Origin: Cognatundibacterium squillarum
GTDB taxonomy: Bacteria; Pseudomonadota; Gammaproteobacteria; Burkholderiales; Burkholderiaceae_D
Direction: 5' to 3'
NCBI RefSeq assembly: GCF_014652435.1
Contig: NZ_BMYU01000001.1
Location: forward strand, 806,001 to 870,000
DNA length: 64,000 nucleotides
In this document: positions 17,803-26,291 of the stretch, one piece after another
How positions within the stretch are numbered: position 1 is the stretch's first letter
Layout: every line of letters starts with the position of its first letter
Translations under genes and position numbers: made by a program
Notes under the pieces: generated by a model
Told to the model about the DNA's origin: nothing
The model's database searches: none
The model's input: only the letters and a program-made list of their open reading frames with translations

Positions 17803-18669
17803 TTACTTTGCCAATAAAAAATCAATGACGGTCTGAATCTGATCCGGCTGCTGAAACATCGGTGCATGGCCGACACCGGCAAATTCCGCCAGCGTCGCTT
17901 TCGGACCACGCTGCTGCATTTGGGCAGCAGTTTCCGGAGTCAGCAAATCAGATTCTGCACCGCGTATGAGCAAGGTGCGTGCCTGAATTGCGTCATACGC
18001 TGCCCATAAAGACTGTTCACCTGCTTTCAGCACTTCCGGTGTGGCACTGGCAAATGCCTGCGATAAACGCAGATCATAATGGCGACGCCAGCTGCCATCG
18101 GGGTTCTGGCGCAAGACATCACCGGCCATTTTGTCCCACTGCGCATCAGAATGCGGCCCGAAAGAATCAGAGATGGCGCGGATATAAGCGACGGCTTCAT
18201 CACGAGTCGCAAAGCGTACATCGTCGCCGACATAAGTTCCGATACGCGCCAGCGCAGCCGGATCGAGTGCAGGCCCGACATCGTTCAGCACCAGCTGGCG
18301 GATCGGGGAATCATTCTGCGCTGCGAGTATCATGCCGATCAGACCACCCATGGAAGTGCCGACCCAGTCCACCTGCTCTGCATTCACGCGCGCCAGCAAA
18401 GTAACCATATCGCTGACGTACTGCGGAATCGCATAAAACGCAGGATTGGCCAGATGTCCCGAATAACCGCGCCCCACCACATCAGGGCAGACAACGCGGT
18501 AGGTGTCACACAGCCGGCTTGCCAGCGCGTCGAAATCTGAAGAAACACGGGTCAGGCCATGCACACAAACCAGCACACGCGGATTCTGCGGATCACCCCA
18601 TTCCTGATATGCCATTCGGTGCAGACCGGCAGGTGACAGACATTGCACATCATGACGCCGGTATTCCAT
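17803..18669 (-). CDS. Alpha/beta-fold hydrolase
   Basis: The 288-aa protein begins at MEYRRHDVQCLSPAGLHRMA behind AAGGAGAACCAC; 18 further open codons upstream lack a ribosome-binding site. It has the full alpha/beta-hydrolase set: the oxyanion segment VCVHGLTR, nucleophile elbow GTSMGG, acid in GAESDLLTP, and catalytic His in GVGHAPMF. There is no signal peptide, so it is cytoplasmic. The substrate is unknown; an esterase or a lipolytic role are both possible. It precedes the RidA-like gene by 14 bp. Confidence 0.88.
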   Translation of the reverse strand: MEYRRHDVQCLSPAGLHRMAYQEWGDPQNPRVLVCVHGLTRVSSDFDALASRLCDTYRVVCPDVVGRGYSGHLANPAFYAIPQYVSDMVTLLARVNAEQVDWVGTSMGGLIGMILAAQNDSPIRQLVLNDVGPALDPAALARIGTYVGDDVRFATRDEAVAYIRAISDSFGPHSDAQWDKMAGDVLRQNPDGSWRRHYDLRLSQAFASATPEVLKAGEQSLWAAYDAIQARTLLIRGAESDLLTPETAAQMQQRGPKATLAEFAGVGHAPMFQQPDQIQTVIDFLLAK

Positions 18670-18827
18670 GTGGTTCTCCTTATCAATGCAGCGCGTAACG
18701 CTGATAAAACCGTTTTCTCTCACATTTTACCGAGCGTTGACATTAAAATCATTGATAATTTTCCCGATTCACCGTCAAACATTCATTCGATATTCATTCA
18801 CACTCCCATCACACAGGAAGGAAAGCT

Positions 18828-19622
18828 ATGACGACTGCGACATTGCGCGGTAAAACAGCGCTGGTTACCGGTTCCACCTCCGGCATTGGTCTGGGCATTG
18901 CCCGCAAACTGGCGGGTGCCGGTGCCAATGTGATTCTGAACGGCTTTGGCGATGCCGACGACATCCAGCGCATCCGCGACAGCATCACCGCGGACTTTGG
19001 TGTGCAAACCGGTTATCACAATGCAGACCTCAGCGTCGCCACTGAGATCAGCGCGATGATGGCGTATGCGCAGGCTGAATTCGGCGGTGTCGATGTGCTG
19101 GTGAATAACGCCGGCATTCAGCATGTGGCCAGCGTCGAAGATTTTCCGGTGGAAAAATGGGATGCAGTGATTGCGATTAATCTGACCGCCTGCTTCCACA
19201 CCACGCGCCTCGCGCTGCCGCAAATGCGTCAGAAGAACTGGGGCCGGATTCTGAATATTGCATCGGTACACGGTCTGGTCGCCTCCGCGAACAAATCCGC
19301 TTACGTGGCAGCGAAACACGGCCTGATTGGCTTCACCAAGACGGTGGCGCTGGAAACCGCGCAAACCGGCGTGACCTGTAACGCGATCTGTCCGGGCTGG
19401 GTGCTGACACCGCTGGTACAAAAGCAAGTTGATGCGCGCGCCGAACGCGATGGTTTGAGTAATGAGGACGCCAAAAAAGCACTGCTGCTGGAAAAACAAC
19501 CATCCGGCGAATTCGTCACACCGGATCAGTTAGGTGAACTGGCAGTATTTTTATGCAGTGATGCCGCCAGTCAGATTCGCGGTGCGGCATGGAATATGGA
19601 TGGCGGCTGGGCAGCCCAATAA
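18828..19622 (+). CDS. bdhA: D-3-hydroxybutyrate dehydrogenase
   Basis: This SDR enzyme oxidises D-3-hydroxybutyrate to acetoacetate with NAD+, a step in using ketone bodies or polyhydroxybutyrate. At 264 aa the length is classical. GSTSGIG (res 15-21) binds NAD, NNAG lies mid-protein, and Tyr159 with Lys163 in SAYVAAKHG are catalytic. The strong Shine-Dalgarno AGGAAGGAAAG precedes the ATG. The protein ends GAAWNMDGGWAAQ, as known BdhA proteins do. It converges with scoB-scoA, whose product uses the acetoacetate made here. Confidence 0.92.
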   Translation: MTTATLRGKTALVTGSTSGIGLGIARKLAGAGANVILNGFGDADDIQRIRDSITADFGVQTGYHNADLSVATEISAMMAYAQAEFGGVDVLVNNAGIQHVASVEDFPVEKWDAVIAINLTACFHTTRLALPQMRQKNWGRILNIASVHGLVASANKSAYVAAKHGLIGFTKTVALETAQTGVTCNAICPGWVLTPLVQKQVDARAERDGLSNEDAKKALLLEKQPSGEFVTPDQLGELAVFLCSDAASQIRGAAWNMDGGWAAQ

Positions 19623-19695
19623 GCCTTCGCCCCTGCCCGTTCAGAACGCTGCCAGCCCTTATGGTGCGCAGCGTTTTTTCTTTGTTCGGCATGAT

Positions 19696-19796
19696 GATTG
19701 TGCAGATATCCGCATGAGCACTTTCCGGAGAGCCGGACTTTCTGCCGACGACCACCGGATCGCTATGCCAAAGTCCGCATTTGAGGCATTTTCCGG
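19696..19796 (+). repeat. Dispersed intergenic repeat, copy C
   Basis: Left module is TGTGCAGATATCCGCAT, in which TGC-a-GATATC-c-GCA is almost palindromic. The core GGACTTTCTGCCGACGACCA differs from the others by one base. Right module is TATGCCAAAGTCCGCATTTG, then TTTTCCGG. A 7-bp inverted repeat GGACTTT/AAAGTCC is kept. It lies about 75 bp after the bdhA stop in a convergent gap with scoB. Confidence 0.92.
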
Positions 19797-19828
19797 CAGT
19801 TTCGGGGCATGTTCCGGCTCCGCTGAAC

Positions 19829-19855
19829 GAAAAAAGGGCGCAGCATGCTGCGCCC
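19829..19855 (-). terminator. Terminator of the scoA-scoB operon
   Basis: The perfect palindrome GGGCGCAGCATGCTGCGCCC is followed on the minus strand by T6. It begins 24 bp after the scoB stop. Confidence 0.9.
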
Positions 19856-19878
19856 TGCTCCGGTGAGCTTTGACCGAA

Positions 19879-20520
19879 TTATCCCAGCAGGGAGAAATCC
19901 AGTGCCGCCTCCGTCTTTGCCGTGATTTCTTCACGGCTCACACCATCTGCCAGCTCCACCACTTTCAAGCCTTGCGGCGTCACATCAATCACACCCAGAT
20001 CGGTGATGATGCGGTTCACCACACCGACACCGGTCAGCGGCAGATTGCACTGTTTCAGGATTTTCGGTGCATCGCCTTTGGCCACATGCTCCATCAGCAC
20101 GACCACGCGGCCAACACCGGCCACCAGATCCATCGCACCGCCCATGCCTTTGACCATTTTGCCCGGAATCATCCAGTTCGCCAGATCACCGTTTTCGCTG
20201 ACCTGCATCGCGCCCAGAATCGCCAGATTAATTTTGCCGCCGCGTATCATCGCGAACGAATCTGCTGAACTGAAAATCGACGAACCCGCCAGTGTCGTCA
20301 CGGTTTGCTTACCGGCATTGATCAGGTCTGCATCGACTTCAGCTTCCGTCGGGAAAGGACCGATACCTAGCAATCCGTTTTCCGACTGCAGCCAGACTTC
20401 CATACCGGTAGGCACGTGATTCGCCACCAGCGTTGGCAGACCGATGCCCAGATTCACGTAAAAACCGTCCTGCAATTCTTTTGCTGCGCGCGCAGCCATT
20501 TCATCACGATTCCATGCCAT
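19879..20520 (-). CDS. scoB: 3-oxoacid CoA-transferase subunit B
   Basis: This is the catalytic subunit of succinyl-CoA:acetoacetate CoA-transferase, which activates acetoacetate to acetoacetyl-CoA. The 213-aa protein starts at [20 protein letters not shown] behind GGAGATAACG. The family motif QSENGLLG carries the catalytic Glu47. [13 protein letters not shown] and the GGAMDLV segment also fit. It begins 19 bp after scoA ends. Other CoA-transferases of the same fold, such as 3-oxoadipate CoA-transferase, are less likely given the adjacent bdhA. Confidence 0.92.
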   Translation of the reverse strand: MAWNRDEMAARAAKELQDGFYVNLGIGLPTLVANHVPTGMEVWLQSENGLLGIGPFPTEAEVDADLINAGKQTVTTLAGSSIFSSADSFAMIRGGKINLAILGAMQVSENGDLANWMIPGKMVKGMGGAMDLVAGVGRVVVLMEHVAKGDAPKILKQCNLPLTGVGVVNRIITDLGVIDVTPQGLKVVELADGVSREEITAKTEAALDFSLLG

Positions 20521-20539
20521 CGTTATCTCCTGATTCTGG

Positions 20540-21244
20540 TTAGGCTTCGGTTGGACGCACGGTGCGTTGCTCGATGCGTTTTTCCGGCGTTGCATTCACA
20601 ACGATACGGTGCACGAAGATGCCCGGCGTATGCACTTCATCCGGATCGAAGCTGCCGGTTTCCACCAGTTCTTCCACTTCCACCACCGTGATTTTGCCCG
20701 CCATTGCCACATTCGGATTGAAGTTACGCGCAGTTTTGCGATACACCAGATTACCGGCTTTATCGGCTTTCCAGGCTTTTACCAGCGACACATCCGCCAC
20801 CAGCGAACGTTCCATCACATATTGCTTACCATCGAATTCACGAATTTCTTTGCCTTCAGCCACAATCGTACCAACACCGGTACGGGTGAAGAACGCAGGA
20901 ATACCTGCACCGCCGGCACGCAGTTTTTCAGCCAGCGTTCCTTGCGGTGTAAATTCCAGCTCCAGTTCGCCTGCCAGATACTGGCGTTCAAACTCTTTGT
21001 TTTCGCCAACATAAGATGAAATCATTTTGCGGATCTGACGGGTTGTCAGCAGCTGGCCGAGGCCAAAGCCATCCACACCGGCGTTATTGGAAATCGCTGT
21101 CAGGCCTTTAACGCCACTGTCACGCAGCGCGGCAATCAGCGCTTCCGGAATACCGCACAAACCAAAGCCGCCAACCGCAATCGTCTGATTATCTTTGACG
21201 ATATCAGCCAATGCGCTTGCTGCATCGGGGAATACCTTGTTCAT
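20540..21244 (-). CDS. scoA: 3-oxoacid CoA-transferase subunit A
   Basis: This is the partner subunit of ScoB. Started at [20 protein letters not shown], with AAGGAGACAAGG directly upstream, it is 234 aa. The open frame continues 82 codons further but without similarity. [20 protein letters not shown] is the CoA-transferase family signature, and [17 protein letters not shown] is also characteristic. It is divergent from a PAS-LuxR regulator whose start is ~130 bp away, a natural candidate for its control. Confidence 0.92.
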   Translation of the reverse strand: MNKVFPDAASALADIVKDNQTIAVGGFGLCGIPEALIAALRDSGVKGLTAISNNAGVDGFGLGQLLTTRQIRKMISSYVGENKEFERQYLAGELELEFTPQGTLAEKLRAGGAGIPAFFTRTGVGTIVAEGKEIREFDGKQYVMERSLVADVSLVKAWKADKAGNLVYRKTARNFNPNVAMAGKITVVEVEELVETGSFDPDEVHTPGIFVHRIVVNATPEKRIEQRTVRPTEA

Positions 21245-21374
21245 CCTTGTCTCCTTGATGGTTGAATCGCTGCTGCATCCATTGTGCAGCAGATAACGGG
21301 AACCGTTCTGCAGAATAATGACCTGCGTTATACTCCGCAATACCGTAAAACTACCTGACACCGACTGCCGCGCC

Positions 21375-21938
21375 ATGCACCCTACGCTGCCCGACACCGA
21401 TTTTGCCGACATTTTCCGCTTAGCACCGATCGGGATGTGTGTTTCGCGCCACCGTATCATCGTGGCATGCAATGAAGCACTGGCAGCCATGTTCGGCTAT
21501 CTGCCACAGGAATTGTGCGGTCAGTCATTTCAGATTCTGTATCCGAGCGCGGATGAGTTTGAACGCACCGGCGCACGGATCACGCCGATTCTGAATACCA
21601 AAGGCTCATACTCTGATGAGCGTATTATGAAACGCGCCAATCAGGAATTATTCTGGTGCCACGTTTCCGGTCGTGCGCTGCACCGCGCTGATCCGCATGC
21701 AGAAGGGATCTGGACGTTTGAAGATTTAAGTGCGCGCCGTCCGGTATCTGCCGAACTGACGCCACGCGAACGCGAAATCGCCGCGCTGATTGTTGAAGGT
21801 AAAACCAGTAAGCTGATTGCGCGTCAGATTGATCTGAGCCCGCGCACGGTGGAGATGCACCGCGCCAAACTGATGAAAAAGTTCAGCGCTTCCACCTCCA
21901 GCGAACTCGTGCATAAATTGCTAGGTATCACACGCTGA
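21375..21938 (+). CDS. PAS-LuxR transcriptional regulator
   Basis: The 187-aa protein starts at MHPTLPDTDFADIFRLAPIG; 19 open codons precede it. An N-terminal PAS domain (about res 10-115, APIGMCVSRHRIIVACNEAL) is followed by a C-terminal LuxR-type helix-turn-helix (LTPREREIAALIVEGKTSKL, then RTVEMHRAKLMKKF). It lacks a phosphoacceptor receiver domain, so it probably senses a small molecule or cofactor through PAS. It is divergent from scoA-scoB, suggesting but not proving control of ketone-body use. Its stop lies 1 bp from that of the converging thioesterase gene, within the small palindrome ACGCTG-ATT-CAGCGT. Confidence 0.88.
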   Translation: MHPTLPDTDFADIFRLAPIGMCVSRHRIIVACNEALAAMFGYLPQELCGQSFQILYPSADEFERTGARITPILNTKGSYSDERIMKRANQELFWCHVSGRALHRADPHAEGIWTFEDLSARRPVSAELTPREREIAALIVEGKTSKLIARQIDLSPRTVEMHRAKLMKKFSASTSSELVHKLLGITR

Positions 21939-21939
21939 T

Positions 21940-22392
21940 TCAGCGTACGCGGCGGCCTTGCTGATCGCCTTTCAGCTCTGCGTATTTGTTACGGATTGCG
22001 TCCGGAAATGGCGTGCCCTTACCGGTTTTGCTGTCAACCCACACAACGGTTGCTCCGCCTTCTGCGTACACAGCGTAACCGTCATTGACGGAACGCATTT
22101 CCTGCGCAGTCTCAAAGCTGCTTTTCCCGAGCGAATAAATATAGGTGCAGACTTCCACCTGATCCGGATAAGTCAGTGGCTTACGGAAATCACAGCGTGC
22201 ACTGACAATCACCGGGCCATTGCCATTTTCATCCGGCAGGCAACCCATCGCTGCCAGCCATTCAATCCGCGCCTGCTCCATATAGCGGAAATACACGGTA
22301 TTGTTAACATGCCCCAGTGCATCCATGTCACCCCAGCGCACCGGAATCGTCATGGTATGCACCAGTTTTTTCTCGTTACTTTGTTCGGTCAT
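21940..22392 (-). CDS. Acyl-CoA thioesterase (4HBT hotdog fold)
   Basis: The 150-aa single hotdog domain has the 4-hydroxybenzoyl-CoA thioesterase-type catalytic segment VRWGDMDALGHVNNTVYFRY, with the conserved Asp. Proteins of this type hydrolyse short or medium acyl-CoA thioesters. It starts 2 bp after the upstream SDR gene stops, so the two are certainly translated from one message. The exact acyl substrate is unknown. Confidence 0.9.
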   Translation of the reverse strand: MTEQSNEKKLVHTMTIPVRWGDMDALGHVNNTVYFRYMEQARIEWLAAMGCLPDENGNGPVIVSARCDFRKPLTYPDQVEVCTYIYSLGKSSFETAQEMRSVNDGYAVYAEGGATVVWVDSKTGKGTPFPDAIRNKYAELKGDQQGRRVR

Positions 22393-22394
22393 CT

Positions 22395-23171
22395 TTATTG
22401 CGCACTTAAACCATCATCTGCCGTGACGATGGTGCCATTTAAAAAACGGGATTCTTCTGCTGCCAGCAGCAGCAACAAACCATCTAAATCTTCCGGCGCT
22501 CCCACGCGTCGGCGTGGCAGTATATCGATCAGTTTTTTACCCTGCTCGGTATGAAAATAATCTTCATTGATTTCGGTTGAAATATAGCCGGGACAAATCG
22601 CATTTACGTTAATGCCGAAGCGTCCCCATTCAACCGCCATCGCCTTCGTCATATGAATAATGGCAGCCTTGCTCATGCAGTAAATGCCAATCTGCGGTAA
22701 TACACGTAAGCCAGCAACAGAAGCAATGTTTACGATTCTGTGTTGTTTGCGCGGATCACCTTTATGACGTGCAATCATGCGCTTGGCGGCTTCCTGCGCT
22801 ACAAAAAATGCACCGCGCTGATTGGTGTCCATCACATAAGCGTAGTCATCCGGTGTCACATCAATCAGCTTTTGTGTTGTTGATACACCGGAATTATTAA
22901 TCAGAATATCAATCGGACCGGCTTCCGTTTCAGCATGGGCAATCGCAGCTTTGATACTGGCATAGTCCGTCACATCGAGACTCACAACATGCGCTGCACC
23001 GCCTTCTGATTCAATTTCAGCCCGCAGTTCTTTCAACCGGTCAATACGGCGGGAAGCAAGCACCACCTGCGCACCCGCCTGTGCCAGGACTTTGGCAAAA
23101 CGTGCACCAAGACCACTGGAAGCACCGGTCACTAATGCAATTTTTCCTTCAAAATTGACTTCCACTCCCAT
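22395..23171 (-). CDS. Short-chain dehydrogenase/reductase
   Basis: The 258-aa protein starts at MGVEVNFEGKIALVTGASSG behind AGGAGGAACGGCG; 19 upstream open codons are leader. The Rossmann motif GASSGLG (about 17-23), an NNSG segment in place of the usual NNAG, and the catalytic YCMSKAA (Tyr and Lys) are seen. A charged residue pattern after beta-2 (SRRIDRLKEL) suggests NADP(H). It is paired with a thioesterase, which points to acyl-CoA or fatty-acid metabolism. The substrate is not known. Confidence 0.88.
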   Translation of the reverse strand: MGVEVNFEGKIALVTGASSGLGARFAKVLAQAGAQVVLASRRIDRLKELRAEIESEGGAAHVVSLDVTDYASIKAAIAHAETEAGPIDILINNSGVSTTQKLIDVTPDDYAYVMDTNQRGAFFVAQEAAKRMIARHKGDPRKQHRIVNIASVAGLRVLPQIGIYCMSKAAIIHMTKAMAVEWGRFGINVNAICPGYISTEINEDYFHTEQGKKLIDILPRRRVGAPEDLDGLLLLLAAEESRFLNGTIVTADDGLSAQ

Positions 23172-23645
23172 TCGCCGTTCCTCCTGTGCGTCAATGTGGT
23201 TTGGTTCTGCGCGAAAAAGCGCAGGCATGTATCCGTATTATCATGACACAACGCTAAATCAAAATGTTGTAAGTCGCTGAAAATATAGCGCTGGATCAGA
23301 TGAAAACCGGCAAATTCACATCGCACCTGATGCACTGAAACAGTGAAGCTGCGATAATCTCGGCACAACGAATGCCTGTTTTGTCGCGGCGAATATCCGA
23401 CTGATTACCGGAAACGCGACCAGCCTGCTCACAAAGGCGTACAGACACAAACGGAGACATCCCTCCACAGCATGTTCAGCTGTCTTTCGGTCAGTCAGCA
23501 TATGCAGCGACAACACTGGCAGCACCAGCGCTTTTCTAGGCGACGGTTTCTAATCCCGTACTTGCAGATTGGTAAACCAGCAGATACCATGCTGAGAACA
23601 ATTTAGCACGTTCGTTCGAAAAATTTTCAGAAAGCGAAAACAGTC
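23172..23645. other. Gene-free divergent gap before ETF-QO
   Basis: These 474 bp separate two divergent genes and should contain both promoters. I see no convincing gene, no repeat copy and no terminator. Short open frames here lack ribosome-binding sites and family resemblance. Confidence 0.6.
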
Positions 23646-25316
23646 ATGACACAAAATCTTGTCGAACAGTTCGGCCCTCGCGATGCGATGGAATACGACG
23701 TCGTCATCGTTGGCGGAGGCCCTGCTGGCCTGTCAGCCGCGATTCGTTTAAAGCAGCTTGCAGCAGAGCAAGGTAAAGAAGTTTCCGTCTGCCTGTTGGA
23801 AAAAGGCGGAGAACTGGGCGCACACATTCTGTCCGGCGCGGTCATGGATCCGAAAGCACTGACCGAACTGATTCCTGACTGGAAAGAACGTGGCGCTCCG
23901 CTGCATACCGAAGTCACAGAAGACCGCTTCCTGTTTCTGTCTGAAACGAAAGCTTATAAAACGCCGAACTGGTTATTGCCGAAGTGCTTCCAGAATCATG
24001 GCAATTACGTCATTTCTCTGGCAAACGTTGTACGCTGGCTCGGTCAGCAGGCTGAAGCGCTTGGTGTGGAAATTTTCCCGGGCTTTACTGCTGCAGAAGT
24101 GCTGTATAACGACAATGGCTCGGTAAAAGGTATCGCAACCGGCAATATGGGGGTTACACGCGAAGGCGAAGCGGGTCCGAACTTCCAGCTGGGTATGGAA
24201 CTGCACGCGAAATACACCCTGTTTGCTGAAGGTGCACGTGGCCATCTCGGCAAACAACTGATGACGAAGTTCGATTTGAACAAAGGTAAAGATCCGCAAA
24301 CCTATGGCATCGGTATTAAAGAACTGTGGGAAATTGATCCCGCAAAACACCAGCCCGGGCTTGTCATTCATACCGCAGGCTGGCCGCTGGATAATGACAC
24401 ATATGGTGGCTCTTTCCTCTACCACCTGGAAAACAATCAAGTTGCTGTAGGTTACGTGGTTGGTCTCGGCTACGAAAATCCTTATCTGTCACCGTACGAA
24501 GAGTTCCAGCGCTATAAAACGCATCCTGAAATTCGTCAGTTCTTTGAAGGCGGCAAACGTATCGCTTACGGCGCACGTGCAATTGCAGCGGGCGGCCTGC
24601 AATCATTGCCGAAACTGACTTTCCCCGGTGGTGCACTGATTGGCTGCGATGCCGGCTTCCTGAATGCGAGCCGTATTAAGGGCAGCCATGCAGCGATTAA
24701 GAGCGGCATGATGGCTGCAGATGCCGTATTTGGTGCGCTCGGACAAGATCGCGCTTACGATGAAGTCACAGATTACAGCAAAGCTTTTGAAACTTCTTGG
24801 CTGCATGAAGAATTGCATGTTGCCCGTAACTTTAAGCCGTCCATGAGCAAAGGTCTGGTTCTAGGCACGTTACTGGTGGGGATTGATCAGGTTTTATTCG
24901 GAGGCAAAGCACCATGGACTTTCCGTCACTCCAAGGCGGATCATGAATATCTGCGCCCTGCATCTGATTTTGCACCTATTCAGTATCCGAAGCCGGATGG
25001 CAAACTGACATTTGACCGCTTGTCCTCTGTCTTCATTTCAAATACAAACCATGAAGAAGATCAGCCGATTCATCTGACATTGCGTAATTCTGAAGTCCCG
25101 GTCAATGTAAATCTCGCGAAATACGCAGGCCCTGAAACCCGGTATTGCCCGGCAGGTGTATATGAGTTCACAAAGACTGATGAGGGTCAGGATAAGCTGC
25201 AGATCAACGCGCAAAACTGCGTACACTGCAAAACCTGTGACATCAAAGATCCGACACAAAACATCGTCTGGATTACACCGGAAGGTGGCGGCGGTCCTAA
25301 CTATCCAAATATGTAA
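23646..25316 (+). CDS. etfD: Electron transfer flavoprotein-ubiquinone oxidoreductase
   Basis: ETF-QO is a membrane-associated flavoprotein that passes electrons from ETF, reduced by acyl-CoA dehydrogenases, to ubiquinone. At 556 aa the length is normal. The FAD-binding YDVVIVGGGPAGLSAAIRL lies at res 18-36. The quinone/membrane loops fall mid-protein. The C-terminus carries one [4Fe-4S] cluster with Cys residues in RYCPAGVYEF and CVHCKTCDIKDP. The typical end GGGGPNYPNM is present. It is a single-gene unit with its own terminator, near other fatty-acid and ketone-body genes. Confidence 0.97.
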   Translation: MTQNLVEQFGPRDAMEYDVVIVGGGPAGLSAAIRLKQLAAEQGKEVSVCLLEKGGELGAHILSGAVMDPKALTELIPDWKERGAPLHTEVTEDRFLFLSETKAYKTPNWLLPKCFQNHGNYVISLANVVRWLGQQAEALGVEIFPGFTAAEVLYNDNGSVKGIATGNMGVTREGEAGPNFQLGMELHAKYTLFAEGARGHLGKQLMTKFDLNKGKDPQTYGIGIKELWEIDPAKHQPGLVIHTAGWPLDNDTYGGSFLYHLENNQVAVGYVVGLGYENPYLSPYEEFQRYKTHPEIRQFFEGGKRIAYGARAIAAGGLQSLPKLTFPGGALIGCDAGFLNASRIKGSHAAIKSGMMAADAVFGALGQDRAYDEVTDYSKAFETSWLHEELHVARNFKPSMSKGLVLGTLLVGIDQVLFGGKAPWTFRHSKADHEYLRPASDFAPIQYPKPDGKLTFDRLSSVFISNTNHEEDQPIHLTLRNSEVPVNVNLAKYAGPETRYCPAGVYEFTKTDEGQDKLQINAQNCVHCKTCDIKDPTQNIVWITPEGGGGPNYPNM

Positions 25317-25326
25317 CACCCATGAG

Positions 25327-25353
25327 AAAAGCAGGCAAATGCCTGCTTTTTTT
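25327..25353 (+). terminator. Terminator of the ETF-QO gene
   Basis: The 6-bp GC stem GCAGGC/GCCTGC is extended by A/T pairs. It has loop AAAT and is followed by T7, beginning 11 bp after the stop codon. Confidence 0.92.
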
Positions 25354-25411
25354 ATTTGCTACATCATTGCTTATCAGAGTGTACCCAGATGCGCCTTGAT
25401 ATTAATGGTCG

Positions 25412-25984
25412 TCAGGCAGGCCACTCACCCCTGAGAATTTTCTCAAGCCAGAAAATACCGATGATGGTTTTCACATCCGTAATTTTCCCTTCCCTTACCC
25501 ACTGAGACAATTCTTCCGGTGTTGCATAAAAAGTTTCGAGAAATTCTCCGTCATCAAGATGCCGTTGACCTTCTGTAATTTCACGAGCAAGGAAAATTTC
25601 GATACGTTCGTTTGCATAGGCGATCGCATTATGAATGGTCGTCAGATGCACCCAGTTCTGAGCGGCACAACCAGTTTCTTCCTCCAGCTCCCGCTTCGCA
25701 CAGGTCAGCAAATCTTCGCCGTATTCGAGCTTACCGGCCGGAAACTCGATAAACACTCTGTTAAGCGGATATCTGAATTGTCGCTCGACCAGTACACGCC
25801 CATCATTCATGAGAGGAATAATAACTACCGCGCCGGGATGCAAAATATATTCGCGTGTTGTTTCTTTTCCGTCAGGCAAAATTACGGTATCCCGCTTCAC
25901 TTTCAGGAAATGTCCATCCAGCACAAGCGTGCTGTCCTTGGTCAACTCACGCAAATGTCCGTCATCTTCTTGTTTATGCTGCAT
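25412..25984 (-). CDS. NUDIX hydrolase (ADP-ribose pyrophosphatase-like)
   Basis: The 190-aa protein has a complete Nudix box starting GKLEYGEDLLTCAKRELEEE and continuing TGC, matching Gx5Ex7REUxEExGU. The region before it (RQFRYPLNRVFIEFPAGKLE) is typical of ADP-ribose pyrophosphatases (NudF-like), which split ADP-ribose to AMP and ribose-5-phosphate. It overlaps the end of the DUF2818 gene by 11 bp, so it is the last gene of the nuo operon. A housecleaning role for NAD-derived ADP-ribose would fit that location, but this is inference. Confidence 0.88.
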   Translation of the reverse strand: MQHKQEDDGHLRELTKDSTLVLDGHFLKVKRDTVILPDGKETTREYILHPGAVVIIPLMNDGRVLVERQFRYPLNRVFIEFPAGKLEYGEDLLTCAKRELEEETGCAAQNWVHLTTIHNAIAYANERIEIFLAREITEGQRHLDDGEFLETFYATPEELSQWVREGKITDVKTIIGIFWLEKILRGEWPA

Positions 25985-26282
25985 GCCGTCTCATCAGATA
26001 TCGGTAAACGAAACCGGGAAATGCCAGAACAACAAATAGGCACAAAGTCACCACAAAAAATTGCCATTCCTGTGGAAACCGGTTTCCCCTTGCTGATTCA
26101 AACTGGAACCCGGCAAACAACAAGACACCATAAAGCGTAGTCAGTTCCAGCAATCGTAGCCAAAAGGGTTTAAAAGAAAAACGCTGCATCGCGATAATTG
26201 CGAAGCAGCGCTCACTGATAAAAGGCAGGTTAGCCAGTATTACTGCCAACCCGCCAAGAATCCACACACCAAAGCTATTCAA
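25974..26282 (-). CDS. DUF2818-family small membrane protein
   Basis: The 102-aa protein has three predicted membrane segments: FGVWILGGLAVILANLPF at the start, LLELTTLYGVLLFAGF in the middle, and FFVVTLCLFVVLAFPGFVY near the end. It finishes with the basic tail RYLMRRHAA. It matches the DUF2818 family as I know it, a protein regularly found right after nuoN in betaproteobacteria. The 9-bp gap to nuoN implies co-expression. Its function is unknown; an accessory role with complex I is plausible only from position. Confidence 0.8.
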   Translation of the reverse strand: MNSFGVWILGGLAVILANLPFISERCFAIIAMQRFSFKPFWLRLLELTTLYGVLLFAGFQFESARGNRFPQEWQFFVVTLCLFVVLAFPGFVYRYLMRRHAA

Positions 26283-26291
26283 AGATCAACC

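Noticed and set aside
19534..19866. 110-codon frame overlapping the bdhA end and repeat C
   Set aside because: It starts inside bdhA in another frame and ends in the terminator; no ribosome-binding site.
23316..23525. 69-codon minus-strand frame in the gap before ETF-QO
   Set aside because: No ribosome-binding site, no recognisable domain and composition unlike the neighbouring genes.
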